Below, in pieces: positions 1 through 8,636 of a stretch of DNA of 64,000 nt. The notes under the pieces were generated by a model. The model did not search any database and had not been told where the DNA came from. It was given only the letters and a program-made list of their open reading frames with translations. The position numbers and the translations under genes were made by a program. Within the stretch, counting starts at the first letter, position 1, and the number at the start of each line of letters is the position of its first letter. Origin of the DNA: Streptomyces sp. NP-1717 (lineage in GTDB: Bacteria; Actinomycetota; Actinomycetes; Streptomycetales; Streptomycetaceae); the NCBI RefSeq assembly GCF_022695985.1, contig NZ_JAAPBF010000009.1:1-64000 (forward strand). Reading direction: 5' to 3'.

Positions 1-818
1 GCGTCCGGGCGGCGGTCCCGGTAGAACGCCCACTGCTGGCGGACCTCGTCGATGACCCCGAAGTCCAGGTCCCTGACGACGAGTTCCTCGGCCTTGTCGC
101 TCGCGGGCTCGCCGACGAACTGACCGCGCGGGTCGACGAAGTACGACGTCCCGTAGAAGTCGTTGTCGCCGTACTCCTCCTGGCCGACGCGGTTGATCGC
201 GGCGATGAAGTACTCGTTGGCGACGGCCGCGGCGGGCTGTTCGAGCTGCCACAGATAGCTGGAGAGGCCGCGCGAGGTGGCCGACGGGTTGTAGACCAGT
301 TCGGCGCCGTTCAGGCCGAGTTGGCGCCAGCCCTCCGGGAAGTGCCGGTCGTAGCAGATGTATACGCCGACCTTGCCGACGGCGGTGTCGAAGACGGGCC
401 AGCCCGCGTTGCCGGGCTTGAAGTAGTACTTCTCCCAGAAGCCCTTGACCTGCGGGATGTGGTGCTTGCGGTACTTGCCGAGGTACGAGCCGTCGGCGTC
501 GATCACGGCCGCGGTGTTGTAGTAGAAGCCGGACTGCTCGACCTCGAACACCGGCACGACGACGACCATTCCGGTCTCCTGCGCCAGGGCCCGCATCCGG
601 GTCACGGTCGGTCCGTCGGGGACGGCCTCGGCCCACCGGTAGTGCTCGGGCTCCTGCACCTGGCAGAAGTAGGGGGCGTTGAACACCTCCTGGAAACCGA
701 TGACCTTGGCGCCTTGCCGGGCCGCCTCGCGGGCGTGCTCCTCATGCTTGGCGATCATGGATTCGGTGTCGCCGGTCCAGGTCGCCTGGACGAGTGCGGC
801 GCGTACGACTCTGGCCAC
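1..818 (-). CDS. Nitrilase-superfamily carbon-nitrogen hydrolase (C-terminus outside window)
   Basis: Encodes a nitrilase-fold amidohydrolase of the N-carbamoylputrescine amidase/beta-ureidopropionase type, which hydrolyses N-carbamoyl amines or amides in the cytoplasm. The catalytic Glu (GFQEVF), Lys (KYRKHH) and Cys (YICYDRHFPEGW) are all visible. The protein starts at a GTG at 818, preceded by AGGAG six bases upstream, and about 272 codons are present before the window edge removes the C-terminus. The exact substrate cannot be read from sequence. The assignment to the superfamily is secure; carbamoyl-amine specificity is inferred from family resemblance. Confidence 0.85.
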   Translation of the reverse strand, partial: MARVVRAALVQATWTGDTESMIAKHEEHAREAARQGAKVIGFQEVFNAPYFCQVQEPEHYRWAEAVPDGPTVTRMRALAQETGMVVVVPVFEVEQSGFYYNTAAVIDADGSYLGKYRKHHIPQVKGFWEKYYFKPGNAGWPVFDTAVGKVGVYICYDRHFPEGWRQLGLNGAELVYNPSATSRGLSSYLWQLEQPAAAVANEYFIAAINRVGQEEYGDNDFYGTSYFVDPRGQFVGEPASDKAEELVVRDLDFGVIDEVRQQWAFYRDRRPD

Positions 819-1074
819 GAGCTGCTCCTTCGGCGGAAGGTCGAGCGTTTGCTGGGCGTTTCACGAGCGCGTTCCGAGCGCGGTTCGAGCGCTTTCTACG
901 CCCGTAGACACGGTGCGTAGGAGGAGAACCTAAGCCCGCTGTCCCACCGGGGCAAGACCATCGCTGTGAAGCCGCGGAGTCGATCATGATTCGCACCCAC
1001 CCGGTCGACAGCGCGCCCGGGGGCCGTCGCCGAAGCGGCCTGGCCGGGTTGCGGGCCCGGTGGACCCGTCCGCG

Positions 1075-2694
1075 TCAGGCGCCGCCCTTGCCCGCGCTCC
1101 GCAGCGCACGGGCGAGATCGCGTTCGTGGCCGGTGGAGACGCCTCGCGCCGCTTCGAGCAGCCACGGGACCAGGCGCGAGGGGTCCAGCGCCGCGATGCG
1201 CGCCGTGTCCTCGGGCGTACGGGCGCGGACGAAGGCGCCGAGCAGCGCCTGGACCTCCTGGGCGCGGCCGGCGTCGCCGAGAGCGACGGCCGCCTGGGCG
1301 ATGTCCTCGGCGGGCCGGGAGACGCCCTGGCGCAGCAGCACCCCGCAGTCCGCGTCGCGGCCGGCCATGGCGAGCGCGCCCGCCGCCGCCGCGAGCCGGT
1401 CGGGCGGCAGGGACGACGCCTCCCACAGCACCGAGGCCCAGTCGGCGCCGAGTTCGGCGCGGTGCAGTTCGGCGGCGAGGAAGGGCAGTTGTTCGGCGGG
1501 TCTGGCCGCCGCCTCGCAGAGGGCGACGTGCGCCTCACCGCTGCGGCCGGCGGCCCGCAGCCGTACGAGCACGGCCACCGTGTCGAGGGCGGCGCGGCGC
1601 GCCTCGGCCTGTTCCCGCGTCAGACCGCTGTCGGGCCCGTCGGCGGTGGTCCGCTCGGAGTTCGCCGAGCCGCCGAAGCGGGCGCCGCGCGGCGGTGCGG
1701 TGGCGGCGGGCGGTACGAGGGGGGCGACCGCCGGATCGGTGCCCTCGGTGAAGGCGAAGCGCGCGCCGCGCTGCTTGCGCTGCTTACGGCGCTGGCCGGG
1801 CACCTGGGCCATTTCCTGTGAATCCTCGGGGCCCACCGCGGGGTTGGAGCCCGTGTCGCTCACGTCGTCGGCGCCTCGGCGGCCGTCGGGGCCGCCCCGG
1901 CCCTCGAAGTCGCGTCCGCCGTCGCCACCGCTCCCGCCGGTGCGGGCGGGCTCGGGGCGGAACCAGTCGTCGGGCGCGGTGGGACGGCCGCCGTCGGGAC
2001 GGCCGAAAACCGACCGGTCGTCGACCATCGGTTCCTCGGCCCGGTACCACCCGTCGGCGGCTGCGGGTCTCGCCTCCGGGGAGCCGTACTCCGGGCCGGC
2101 CTGCGCGGCGTGCGCGGGCGAGGCGGAGCGTGGCGCGGATTCGCCTTGTGCGGGGCGCGAGGGGTGTGCGGCGGCCGCGTTCGGCGGCTCGCCGACCGCC
2201 GCGAGGCGCTTTCGCAGTTCGGCGCAGCGGGCCGTGGCGCGCGCGTAGTCGTCGCGTACCCATGCCAGGTCGTATTCGAGCTGGTCGGCCTCCGGCGAGC
2301 CCTCGCCGACCAGTCGGAGGCGGCGCATCACCTCGTCGGCGCGGCTCGCCGCCGTGGCCTGTTCGTGCTGCATCAGCCGCAGCCGCTCACCCAGCGAGTC
2401 GGGGCCGCCGGGGAGCCGGTCGTGTGCCGCGGCGGAGGCGGCGTGCAGTCTCCCCGCCCGCGCCGTCTCGCGGTCGACCGGCCGGTTCTCGTGGCTCGCG
2501 GCGAGGTCGTGGAGCAGCGACTCCACGACGTCCCAGGGCGGTACTTCGGCACCGTCGAAGCAGGCCCTGAGCCCTTCCGGGTCCCGCTGCCTGAACACGG
2601 CGTACCAGCCGCCGTCCGGGTCGAGGAGCGCCGTCATCCCGCGGAAGTACCGCGCGAAAGCCCCTATTTCCGCCGGAAGTTCGTGCCTAGTCAT
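1075..2694 (-). CDS. Conserved hypothetical protein with long disordered middle
   Basis: I do not recognise an enzymatic domain. The N-terminal ~170 residues look folded and helical, with a Trp/Phe-rich start (GGWYAVF) and an Arg/Glu-rich coiled-coil-like part. Residues about 170-350 are low complexity, rich in Gly, Pro, Ala, Asp and Arg, including a basic patch (GQRRKQRKQRGARF). The C-terminal ~180 residues are Ala/Leu/Glu-rich and suggest a helical-repeat (TPR-like) array. No signal peptide or membrane segment is seen. Codon use is normal for a Streptomyces gene and the ATG at 2694 gives the full 539 residues. Proteins of this build are common in streptomycetes, but their role is unknown to me. 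Confidence 0.6.
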   Translation of the reverse strand: MTRHELPAEIGAFARYFRGMTALLDPDGGWYAVFRQRDPEGLRACFDGAEVPPWDVVESLLHDLAASHENRPVDRETARAGRLHAASAAAHDRLPGGPDSLGERLRLMQHEQATAASRADEVMRRLRLVGEGSPEADQLEYDLAWVRDDYARATARCAELRKRLAAVGEPPNAAAAHPSRPAQGESAPRSASPAHAAQAGPEYGSPEARPAAADGWYRAEEPMVDDRSVFGRPDGGRPTAPDDWFRPEPARTGGSGGDGGRDFEGRGGPDGRRGADDVSDTGSNPAVGPEDSQEMAQVPGQRRKQRKQRGARFAFTEGTDPAVAPLVPPAATAPPRGARFGGSANSERTTADGPDSGLTREQAEARRAALDTVAVLVRLRAAGRSGEAHVALCEAAARPAEQLPFLAAELHRAELGADWASVLWEASSLPPDRLAAAAGALAMAGRDADCGVLLRQGVSRPAEDIAQAAVALGDAGRAQEVQALLGAFVRARTPEDTARIAALDPSRLVPWLLEAARGVSTGHERDLARALRSAGKGGA

Positions 2695-2922
2695 CGCTGT
2701 CTTTCCCGCCCCTGCCCTGCCGCGTACCGCTTTTGAGCCAACTGTTCGGCCCCGCCGGCATGAAACCGCAGCCGTGTTACGTGACGGCTACGCGGGATTG
2801 TCGTGCACGGTGCGGTGCGATCACTCAAGTATGTGCTCATCGAGTGGGCGACGTCACGTTTCCGAGGAAAAAATGTGGTTACGGCTCAAGGTTGTTTCAC
2901 AAGTCGGCGCGCCGACGAGGCG

Positions 2923-3303
2923 TCAGAAACTCACGACGATTCCGGTGTGCACGCGCTTACCGCGGCGTACGAGCGCGGCCGGCTTCGCGACGAGCCAGAA
3001 CTGCCAGGTGTATTTGCGGGCGAGGAACTTGTTGACCTGGGCGGCCTCCTCACCTTCGAGCAGCCGGGCCGTACCCTCGGCGGTCGCGGCGCCCGGCGCG
3101 ACGCGCCCGCGCACGTCGCACGCCGTGACGACGACCCGGCTGTTGTGACGGAGCCGCTTGACCTTCCAGGAGTCGCTGCGGGTCCAGATGTAGAGCACGC
3201 CGCCGTCCACGGCGTGCCAGACCGGGGTGTCCACCCCGGTGCCGCCCTTCCGGTACGTGGTGAGGCTGACGTAGCGGCTGCGGCGGAGCGCGTCGAGAGT
3301 CAT
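2923..3303 (-). CDS. PPOX-class F420-dependent oxidoreductase-like protein
   Basis: A 126-residue split-barrel flavin/deazaflavin-binding protein. It starts with the family pattern (Met-Thr-Leu..., then SRYVSLTTYRKGG and TPVWHAVDGG), followed by the strand LYIWTRSDSWKVKRLR and a C-terminal KRVHTGIVVSF. Family members use coenzyme F420 or FMN for redox reactions on small molecules. The ATG at 3303 is preferred to one 24 bases upstream because it fits the family start, though no clear ribosome-binding site precedes either. The gene is followed by unrelated genes and stands alone between convergent or divergent neighbours. Confidence 0.75.
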   Translation of the reverse strand: MTLDALRRSRYVSLTTYRKGGTGVDTPVWHAVDGGVLYIWTRSDSWKVKRLRHNSRVVVTACDVRGRVAPGAATAEGTARLLEGEEAAQVNKFLARKYTWQFWLVAKPAALVRRGKRVHTGIVVSF

Positions 3304-3347
3304 GCGCACGAGACTATGCCGCGCCACCGGACGGATGGGTTCCGGGA

Positions 3348-3599
3348 TCAGGCGGGCATCGGCGAGCAGGCCGTCGCGATCTCGTCCATGGACAGCCCCA
3401 GCGCTCCGGCCAGCGCCGCGACCGTGAAGAAGGCGGGCGTCGGGGCCCGGCCGGTCTCGATCTTGCGCAGCGTCTCGGGCGAGAGCCCGGAGACGGCGGC
3501 GATCTCGACCATGCTGCGCGGACCGCGCGCCTCGCGGAGCAGACGGCCGAGCCGTTCGCCGCGCTCGCGCTCTTCCGGGGTCAGTGGAGTGCGTACCAT
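3348..3599 (-). CDS. XRE-family helix-turn-helix regulator
   Basis: An 83-residue, single-domain DNA-binding protein. The Cro/C1-type helix-turn-helix covers about residues 14-72 (LLREARGPRSMVEIAAVSGL... then SPETLRKIETGRAPTP). It is divergent from the methionine aminopeptidase gene across only 42 bp that contain a palindrome. It therefore probably controls itself and that gene. The ATG at 3599 lies about six bases from a -10-like TACAAT on the minus strand, so its mRNA may be leaderless. Confidence 0.8.
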   Translation of the reverse strand: MVRTPLTPEERERGERLGRLLREARGPRSMVEIAAVSGLSPETLRKIETGRAPTPAFFTVAALAGALGLSMDEIATACSPMPA

Positions 3600-3604
3600 A
3601 CCGT

Positions 3605-3635
3605 CATTGTAATACCGCTACCGACCGGTATAGTT
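3605..3635. promoter_or_regulatory. Divergent promoters with palindromic operator
   Basis: ATACCG (3612-3617) and CGGTAT (3626-3631) form an inverted repeat with an 8-base spacer. On the plus strand TTGTAA (3607-3612) and TATAGT (3629-3634) are spaced 16 bp, putting the transcription start at or next to the ATG at 3642. On the minus strand TACAAT (3605-3610) is equally close to the ATG at 3599. The palindrome overlaps both promoters, as expected for the binding site of the adjacent XRE protein. Confidence 0.6.
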
Positions 3636-3641
3636 ATTGGA

Positions 3642-4409
3642 ATGGTAGAGATCAAAACGGACGCGTCCCTGGACGCCATGCGCGCCGCGGGCCGGATCGT
3701 CGCCCAGGCGCTCACCGCGGTACGGGAGTCGGCCGCCGTCGGCGTGACCCTGCGCGAACTGGACGGCACCGCCCGCGCGGTGCTGAGCGCGGCGGGCGCC
3801 GGCTCGCCCTTCCTCGGCTACCGCCCCGACTGGGCGCCGGTCCCGTTCCCCGCCGTCATCTGCGCGTCGGTCAACGACACGATCGTGCACGGGATCCCCG
3901 ACGACTACGCGATGCGCGACGGCGACCTCGTCAGCGTCGACTGCGGAGCCTCCTCGGGCGGCTGGGTCGGCGACTCGGCGGTCAGCTTCACCGTGGGGCG
4001 GGCGCGCCCAGCCGACACCCGGCTCGTCGACACCGCCTTCGAGGCGCTCGACGCGGGCATCGCGGCCGCCGTCGTGGGCAACCGCGTCGGTGACATCGCC
4101 CACGCGATCGGCCGCGTCTGCCGCGGGGCCGGGTACGGCATCCCGGACGGCTTCGGCGGCCACGGCGTGGGCCGCGCGATGCACGAGGACCCGGGCGTCC
4201 CCAACGAGGGCAGGTCCGGCAGGGGCGTACCGCTGCGCCACGGCATGGTCCTCGCGATCGAGCCGATGCTGATCGCGGGCGGGACCGACGACCACTACAC
4301 GGCGCGCGACGGCTGGTCGATCCGTACGACGGACGGCAGCCGCGCGGCCCACGCCGAACACACGGTCGCGATCACCGACGACGGTCCGCGGATCCTGACG
4401 CTGCTCTAG
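3642..4409 (+). CDS. map: Type I methionine aminopeptidase
   Basis: Removes the initiator methionine from nascent proteins in the cytoplasm. The pita-bread fold is recognisable along all 255 residues: metal-ligand aspartates in VSVDCGASSGGWVGDSAVSF, the GFGGHGVGRAMHEDPGVPN histidine motif, the glutamate in LAIEPM and the C-terminal HAEHTVAIT. It is probably a second, accessory MetAP paralogue because it is paired with its own XRE regulator rather than with adk/secY, as the housekeeping copy is in streptomycetes. No ribosome-binding site is visible upstream, which fits a leaderless transcript. Confidence 0.9.
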   Translation: MVEIKTDASLDAMRAAGRIVAQALTAVRESAAVGVTLRELDGTARAVLSAAGAGSPFLGYRPDWAPVPFPAVICASVNDTIVHGIPDDYAMRDGDLVSVDCGASSGGWVGDSAVSFTVGRARPADTRLVDTAFEALDAGIAAAVVGNRVGDIAHAIGRVCRGAGYGIPDGFGGHGVGRAMHEDPGVPNEGRSGRGVPLRHGMVLAIEPMLIAGGTDDHYTARDGWSIRTTDGSRAAHAEHTVAITDDGPRILTLL

Positions 4410-4578
4410 GGCGTGTCCGCGATGTAGCGCCGTCCGCCCGCAGGGCGGGGCCCGCGGCGGCTGGCACTCCCGCCGTACGCAGGCGTCGCGGAGGTCCTGA
4501 CCCCGGTGGCCGCCACCGGCGGGCGTGGTCGCCCGGGGCCGCTTCGGTCCGCACGCCTTCTGAGACTCCTGTCTGTCG

Positions 4579-4615
4579 GTGACGGGCCCGTCCGTGTCGG
4601 GGTCGGGCCCGTCAC
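4579..4615. terminator. Bidirectional hairpin terminator
   Basis: GTGACGGGCCCG (4579-4590) pairs perfectly with CGGGCCCGTCAC (4604-4615) across a 13-base loop. It sits between the convergent map and ggt stop codons, so it can end both transcripts. Confidence 0.7.
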
Positions 4616-4634
4616 GCGATCGCGGTCCGGCGGG

Positions 4635-6476
4635 TCAGGGACGGTCCGCCGGGTGGACCACCATCGCCGAGCCGCCGCCCCTGCGGTCCTTCTCCGCCGC
4701 CGCGACCCAGCGGCCGTCGGGCAGCCGCTGGACGCCCGTCGCGGCGCCGATCTCCGGGTTCCTGGTGAACCCGTGCCCCAGTGCTTCGAGTTGGCCGCGC
4801 AGCGCGCTGTCGTAGAGACCGGGCTCCAGCTCCGTCGTCGCGGAGTTGCGCTGGCTGGCGCGGGGTGCGGCGATCGCGTCGACCAGTGGCAGGCCCCGGT
4901 CCAGATGGCCGGTGAGCGTCTGGATGACGGTGGTGATGATGGTCGCGCCGCCGGGTGAGCCGAGCGCCAGGAGCGGTCGGTCACGGCCGTCGAGCACGAT
5001 CGTCGGCGACATGGACGACCTCGGCCGCTTGCCGGGGCCGGGCAGGTTCGGGTCGTGGACGGCCGGGTTCGCGGCGGCGAACGAGAAGTCCGTCAGCTCG
5101 TTGTTGAGGAGGAAGCCCCGGCCGGGCACGGTGATGCCGCTGCCGCCGGTCGACTCGATGGTCAGCGTGTAGGCCACCACGTTGCCCCACTTGTCGGCGG
5201 TCGTCAGATGGGTGGTGCTCTCCCCCTCGTACGTCGTGGGCGCCGCCGTACCGCCCGGCGCGCAGTCCACGGGGTTCGCCGGGTCCCCGGGCGCGAGCGG
5301 GCTCGTGAGGGCCACGTCGTCCTTGATGAGGCATTCGCGCGAGTCCGCGAAGCGCTGCGACAGCAGGCCCTTGGTGGGGACGTCCTCGAAGGCGGGGTCG
5401 CCGACCCAGCGTCCCCGGTCGGCGAAGGCGATCCGGCTCGCCTCGATGAAGCGGTGCAGATACTGCTTCTGCGTGGCCCGGGCCAGATCGGTGCTCTCCA
5501 GGATGTTGAGCGCCTCGCCGACGCTCGTACCGCCGGAGGACGACGGCGCCATGCCGTACACGTCGAGCCCCCGGTAGGAGATCTTCGTCGGCGCCTGCCG
5601 CTTCGTCCGGTACGCGGCCAGGTCGCCGGTCGTCAGATCGCCCGCCCGCACCTTGCGGGTGGCGTCCGGGTCGACGGGCGGGGTGCGGACGGTGCGCACG
5701 ATGTCGCGGGCGAGGTCGCCCCGGTAGAGCGCGCCGGTGCCGTGCCTGCCCAGTTCCGCGTACGTACGCGCCAGGTCGGGGTTCTTGAAGACCGAACCGG
5801 TCACCGGCAGTTCGCCGCCGGGCAGGAACAGCTCCGCCGAGGCCGGGAAGTCGGCGAACCTGGCCTGGTTCGACGCGGTCTGCGAGCGGAACGTCTCGTC
5901 GACGGTGAAGCCGTCCTTCGCCAGCCGCTCGGCGGGCTTCAGCAACTGCCGCAGCGATGTGCTGCCCCAGGAGTCGAGCGCTCGCTCCCAGGTGGCCGGG
6001 GTACCGGGCGTACCGACGCTGAGTCCGCTCGTCACTCCCTCGGCGAAGGGGATCGGCTTGCCGTCCTCCTGGAAGAGGGTGGCGTCGGCGGACCTGGGCG
6101 CGGTCTCGCGGCCGTCGATGGTGTGCACGGAGCGGGAGCGGGCGTCGTAGTAGACGAAGTAGCCGCCCCCGCCGATACCGGCCGAGTAGGGCTCGGTGAC
6201 ACCGAGCGCGGCGGCGGTGGCCACCGCGGCGTCCACGGCGTTGCCACCGCGTCGCAGGACCTCGATGCCGACAGCGGACGCGTCCTTGTCGACGCTCGAC
6301 ACCGCCCCGCCGTAGCCGACGGCGACGGGGGTCTTGGCGGGGGTCTTCTCCGGTGCCTTCGCAGGTGCTTTCGCGGGTGTTTCCGTCGGAGGCGCCGCGG
6401 CGCCGATCGAGAGCATGGCGGCGGCGAGAGCCACGACCGAGACGTTTCGTGCGGTGCGTGCGGCGGGGCGGCGCAT
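4635..6476 (-). CDS. ggt: Gamma-glutamyltransferase (secreted)
   Basis: Hydrolyses or transfers the gamma-glutamyl group of glutathione-like peptides outside the membrane, after self-cleavage into two subunits. The N-terminus has a basic then hydrophobic signal sequence (ARNVSVVALAAAMLSIGAAA), then a Pro/Ala/Lys linker (repeated PAKAPAKAPEKTPAKTP). The nucleophile is the first Thr of the TTHL motif at residue 421, where the small subunit begins. The downstream GSGITVPGRGFLLNNELTDF stretch and PRSSMSPTIV segment match the family. Length is 613 residues, typical for bacterial GGT. The ATG at 6476 has GGAGG five bases upstream. Streptomycetes often carry several ggt paralogues. Confidence 0.92.
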   Translation of the reverse strand: MRRPAARTARNVSVVALAAAMLSIGAAAPPTETPAKAPAKAPEKTPAKTPVAVGYGGAVSSVDKDASAVGIEVLRRGGNAVDAAVATAAALGVTEPYSAGIGGGGYFVYYDARSRSVHTIDGRETAPRSADATLFQEDGKPIPFAEGVTSGLSVGTPGTPATWERALDSWGSTSLRQLLKPAERLAKDGFTVDETFRSQTASNQARFADFPASAELFLPGGELPVTGSVFKNPDLARTYAELGRHGTGALYRGDLARDIVRTVRTPPVDPDATRKVRAGDLTTGDLAAYRTKRQAPTKISYRGLDVYGMAPSSSGGTSVGEALNILESTDLARATQKQYLHRFIEASRIAFADRGRWVGDPAFEDVPTKGLLSQRFADSRECLIKDDVALTSPLAPGDPANPVDCAPGGTAAPTTYEGESTTHLTTADKWGNVVAYTLTIESTGGSGITVPGRGFLLNNELTDFSFAAANPAVHDPNLPGPGKRPRSSMSPTIVLDGRDRPLLALGSPGGATIITTVIQTLTGHLDRGLPLVDAIAAPRASQRNSATTELEPGLYDSALRGQLEALGHGFTRNPEIGAATGVQRLPDGRWVAAAEKDRRGGGSAMVVHPADRP

Positions 6477-6690
6477 CTGTACCTCCGGTGGACGTCCGTC
6501 CGCGGAGCGTAACTTCACCGCTCGCGCCCCGCCAGAAGCATTAGTGCGATGAAATGAATGGTTCATCGGGACGGTCCGCCCGCCGGTCCGCCCGCCGGTC
6601 CGTCCTCGACCGCGGGAGGGGCCGCACCCTCGGCCCGTGAACTCCGTGCGCCATGTCCGGGACCGCGTCGTCCCGCTAACATGCGCGCCC

Positions 6691-7434
6691 ATGACAGACG
6701 ACATACGCAACATCGTTCTCGGGGTGCTCGCCACCGGCATCAGCGCCGCTCTGGGCTGGATGGCCCGGACCTATCTCTGGCGCCGGAAGCTGCGCAGGAA
6801 GCAGGCGTTCTTCGGGCTGCCGGGCAACTCCGAGTGTCTGCTGGTCGTCAACCGGGAGGCGGGCGGCGACGGCGCCGTCCACCGCCACGACGTCTTCGCG
6901 CTGCTGGAGATGTCCGCGCTGATCAAGGACTGCGGCGCGCACGCGCAGATAGTCCAGCACGACTCCGCCCAGCAGGGGTTCGGTGAGCGCACGGAGTTCT
7001 GTCTGGGCGGTCCGGCGTCGAACCGCCGGATGGCCGCCCATCTGTCCTCGCTGCTGCCCGGCGTCAAGATCAACACCGATCCGGATCCCGGCCCGGACCG
7101 CGGGGCCTTCCAGATAGGCAGCGAGCGCTACCGGGCGGAGCCGGGCGTCGCGGAGTACGTCATCCTGGCGCGCCTGACCGCCGGCCAGGAGTCCCGGCCG
7201 GTCTTCCTCTTCTGCGGGCAGCGGGCCATCACCAACCAGGCCGCGTCGCGCTATCTGGCCAGGCACCACGAGAAGCTGTCACGCAAGCACGGCCGCGACT
7301 CGTTCTGTCTGCTGCTGAAGGTGGTCAACTCGCAGGCGTACGGCCCCGATGTGGTCGAACTGGTCTCGGACGTCACCAGGGCGGCGCAGGAGCCCGCTCC
7401 CGTCGTGCGCACCTCGCACCGGGCGAGCGGCTGA
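6691..7434 (+). CDS. Membrane-anchored conserved hypothetical protein
   Basis: A 247-residue protein with one N-terminal membrane segment (about residues 7-24, NIVLGVLATGISAALGWMAR) followed by a basic stretch and a soluble domain that has no motif I recognise. Features of the soluble part are an LLVVNREAGGDG strand and a Cys in VFLFCGQRA. The ATG at 6691 is chosen over an ATG at 6682 because a -10-like TAACAT at 6677-6682 would place the transcript start at about 6690, giving a leaderless message. The function is unknown. Confidence 0.65.
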   Translation: MTDDIRNIVLGVLATGISAALGWMARTYLWRRKLRRKQAFFGLPGNSECLLVVNREAGGDGAVHRHDVFALLEMSALIKDCGAHAQIVQHDSAQQGFGERTEFCLGGPASNRRMAAHLSSLLPGVKINTDPDPGPDRGAFQIGSERYRAEPGVAEYVILARLTAGQESRPVFLFCGQRAITNQAASRYLARHHEKLSRKHGRDSFCLLLKVVNSQAYGPDVVELVSDVTRAAQEPAPVVRTSHRASG

Positions 7435-8084
7435 GGGGCGGCCCGGTGCGCGGCCGACGGGAAACGAGAAGAGCGGCACCCTCGTCGTACGTGATGACGA
7501 CGGGGCCCGCTCCATGTCGAGCACGGCCCTCCCGGCGCGCAGCTGACCTTCTCCCCGTCCACGTCCGACCCGTGGTGCCGGTCGGTCCCGCGGCGCGAGA
7601 AGTGATCTCCGGCTGCTGCCAGAGGGTCCCCCCGCGTGAAACGGGAGGCGGGCCGTGTCCCTTGAGCTACCGCGCCTCGGGCGGCGGCGGGACCATCCCC
7701 GCGTGGGCGGGGCACGGCGGACGCGTACGGACTCCCGGGTGGCACCCGAGGCCGGCGCGGCATCCGTGGTCTCTGCCGTCGAGACCACCGTCACCATGGG
7801 GATGAACGACAGATCGTAGTCCAGATTCGGCGCGATGAGCTCGTCCGCGCGTCCGGACTCCCGGACCGGGGCATCCGGTCGGTGGTGTGGGGGTCGGTGG
7901 TGGAATCGGCCGCGGCTCCCGCCGCGGACTGCCCGTCGGACCGTGGTCGACGGCCATGCGCTGCCCTCCCCGTTCTCGGCGATGTCGAGGTCAGCGCAAA
8001 CTATCCAGCCCGATAAGGGACTTCACACCCGACACGCATAAATCGGGCATAAGCCGTATTAACGTCCAGGGGGCGGGGCCGGTC
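7435..8084. other. 650-bp stretch without a convincing gene
   Basis: All open frames here are Arg/Pro/Ser-rich translations typical of GC-rich shadow frames, with no family motif. The only structured element seen is a single CRISPR-like repeat at 7689-7715. The stretch could be a decayed locus, but no recognisable fragment of a gene remains. Confidence 0.5.
7689..7715 (-). repeat. Solitary CRISPR-repeat-like sequence
   Basis: On the minus strand this 27-mer begins GTGCCCCGCC, continues CACGCGGGG and ends ATGGTCCC. That is the layout of actinobacterial type I-E CRISPR repeats (inner hairpin CCCCGC...GCGGGG, terminal ATGGTCCC). No second copy, spacer or cas gene is present nearby, so this is at most a relic. 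Confidence 0.35.
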
Positions 8085-8525
8085 TCACGCTTCGGCCGCT
8101 TCCGCGTACACCTGCGACAGTTCCGGCGCGCCACTGACGGCCCAGTCCAGACCGGCCTCCACGACCTGGATCTCCCGGCCGGAGACGAGCCGTACGACGG
8201 GGTGACCGCCGGGCCAGATGTGCCAGGCCGCCCCTTCGACCGTACGCACGATGACCGTACCGAGATACAGCCCCGCGTCGTTGCCGAGCCAGGGCAGCTC
8301 CTCCGGGTCGTCGCGCCAGAGCGGCGGCAGCTGGTCCAGCGCCTCCAACGAGGCCGGGGAATCGTCCAGTTCGAGACCGGACTGCCCTGCCCGGACACGC
8401 AGCAGCTCGCACTCCGAGAGCAGCTCGGCCACGCCCTCCGCGTCACTGCCGACGACGGATGCCAACGACGCCCCCTCATCAGAACCGTTGCGTTTGCGCC
8501 AGTTGTCCAAGAAAGGGATGTTCAT
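8085..8525 (-). CDS. DUF6278-like conserved hypothetical protein
   Basis: A 146-residue acidic cytoplasmic protein. It opens with MNIPFLDNWRKR and includes the segment LPWLGNDAGLYLGTVIV, a Trp-rich WHIWPGGHPVVRL strand and an acidic C-terminus. It resembles a family of streptomycete proteins of unknown function that I know as DUF6278; that label is from memory. The ATG at 8525 gives a compact ORF that fits the family. It stands upstream of, and transcribed in the same direction as, no obvious partner. Confidence 0.6.
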   Translation of the reverse strand: MNIPFLDNWRKRNGSDEGASLASVVGSDAEGVAELLSECELLRVRAGQSGLELDDSPASLEALDQLPPLWRDDPEELPWLGNDAGLYLGTVIVRTVEGAAWHIWPGGHPVVRLVSGREIQVVEAGLDWAVSGAPELSQVYAEAAEA

Positions 8526-8636
8526 ACCACTCAGCCTGCCATTTCCCCGTACCCGCGCACCTCAGGGCACGCGGGCGGTATCAGAGGCAGAATGCCCGGG
8601 GCCAGACCCGACGATGCCGGCCCGGCCTCCGGAACA

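Noticed and set aside
7689-7715. A CRISPR array
   Set aside because: Only one repeat-like unit is present, with no second copy, spacer or cas gene in the window. It is listed only as a possible relic.
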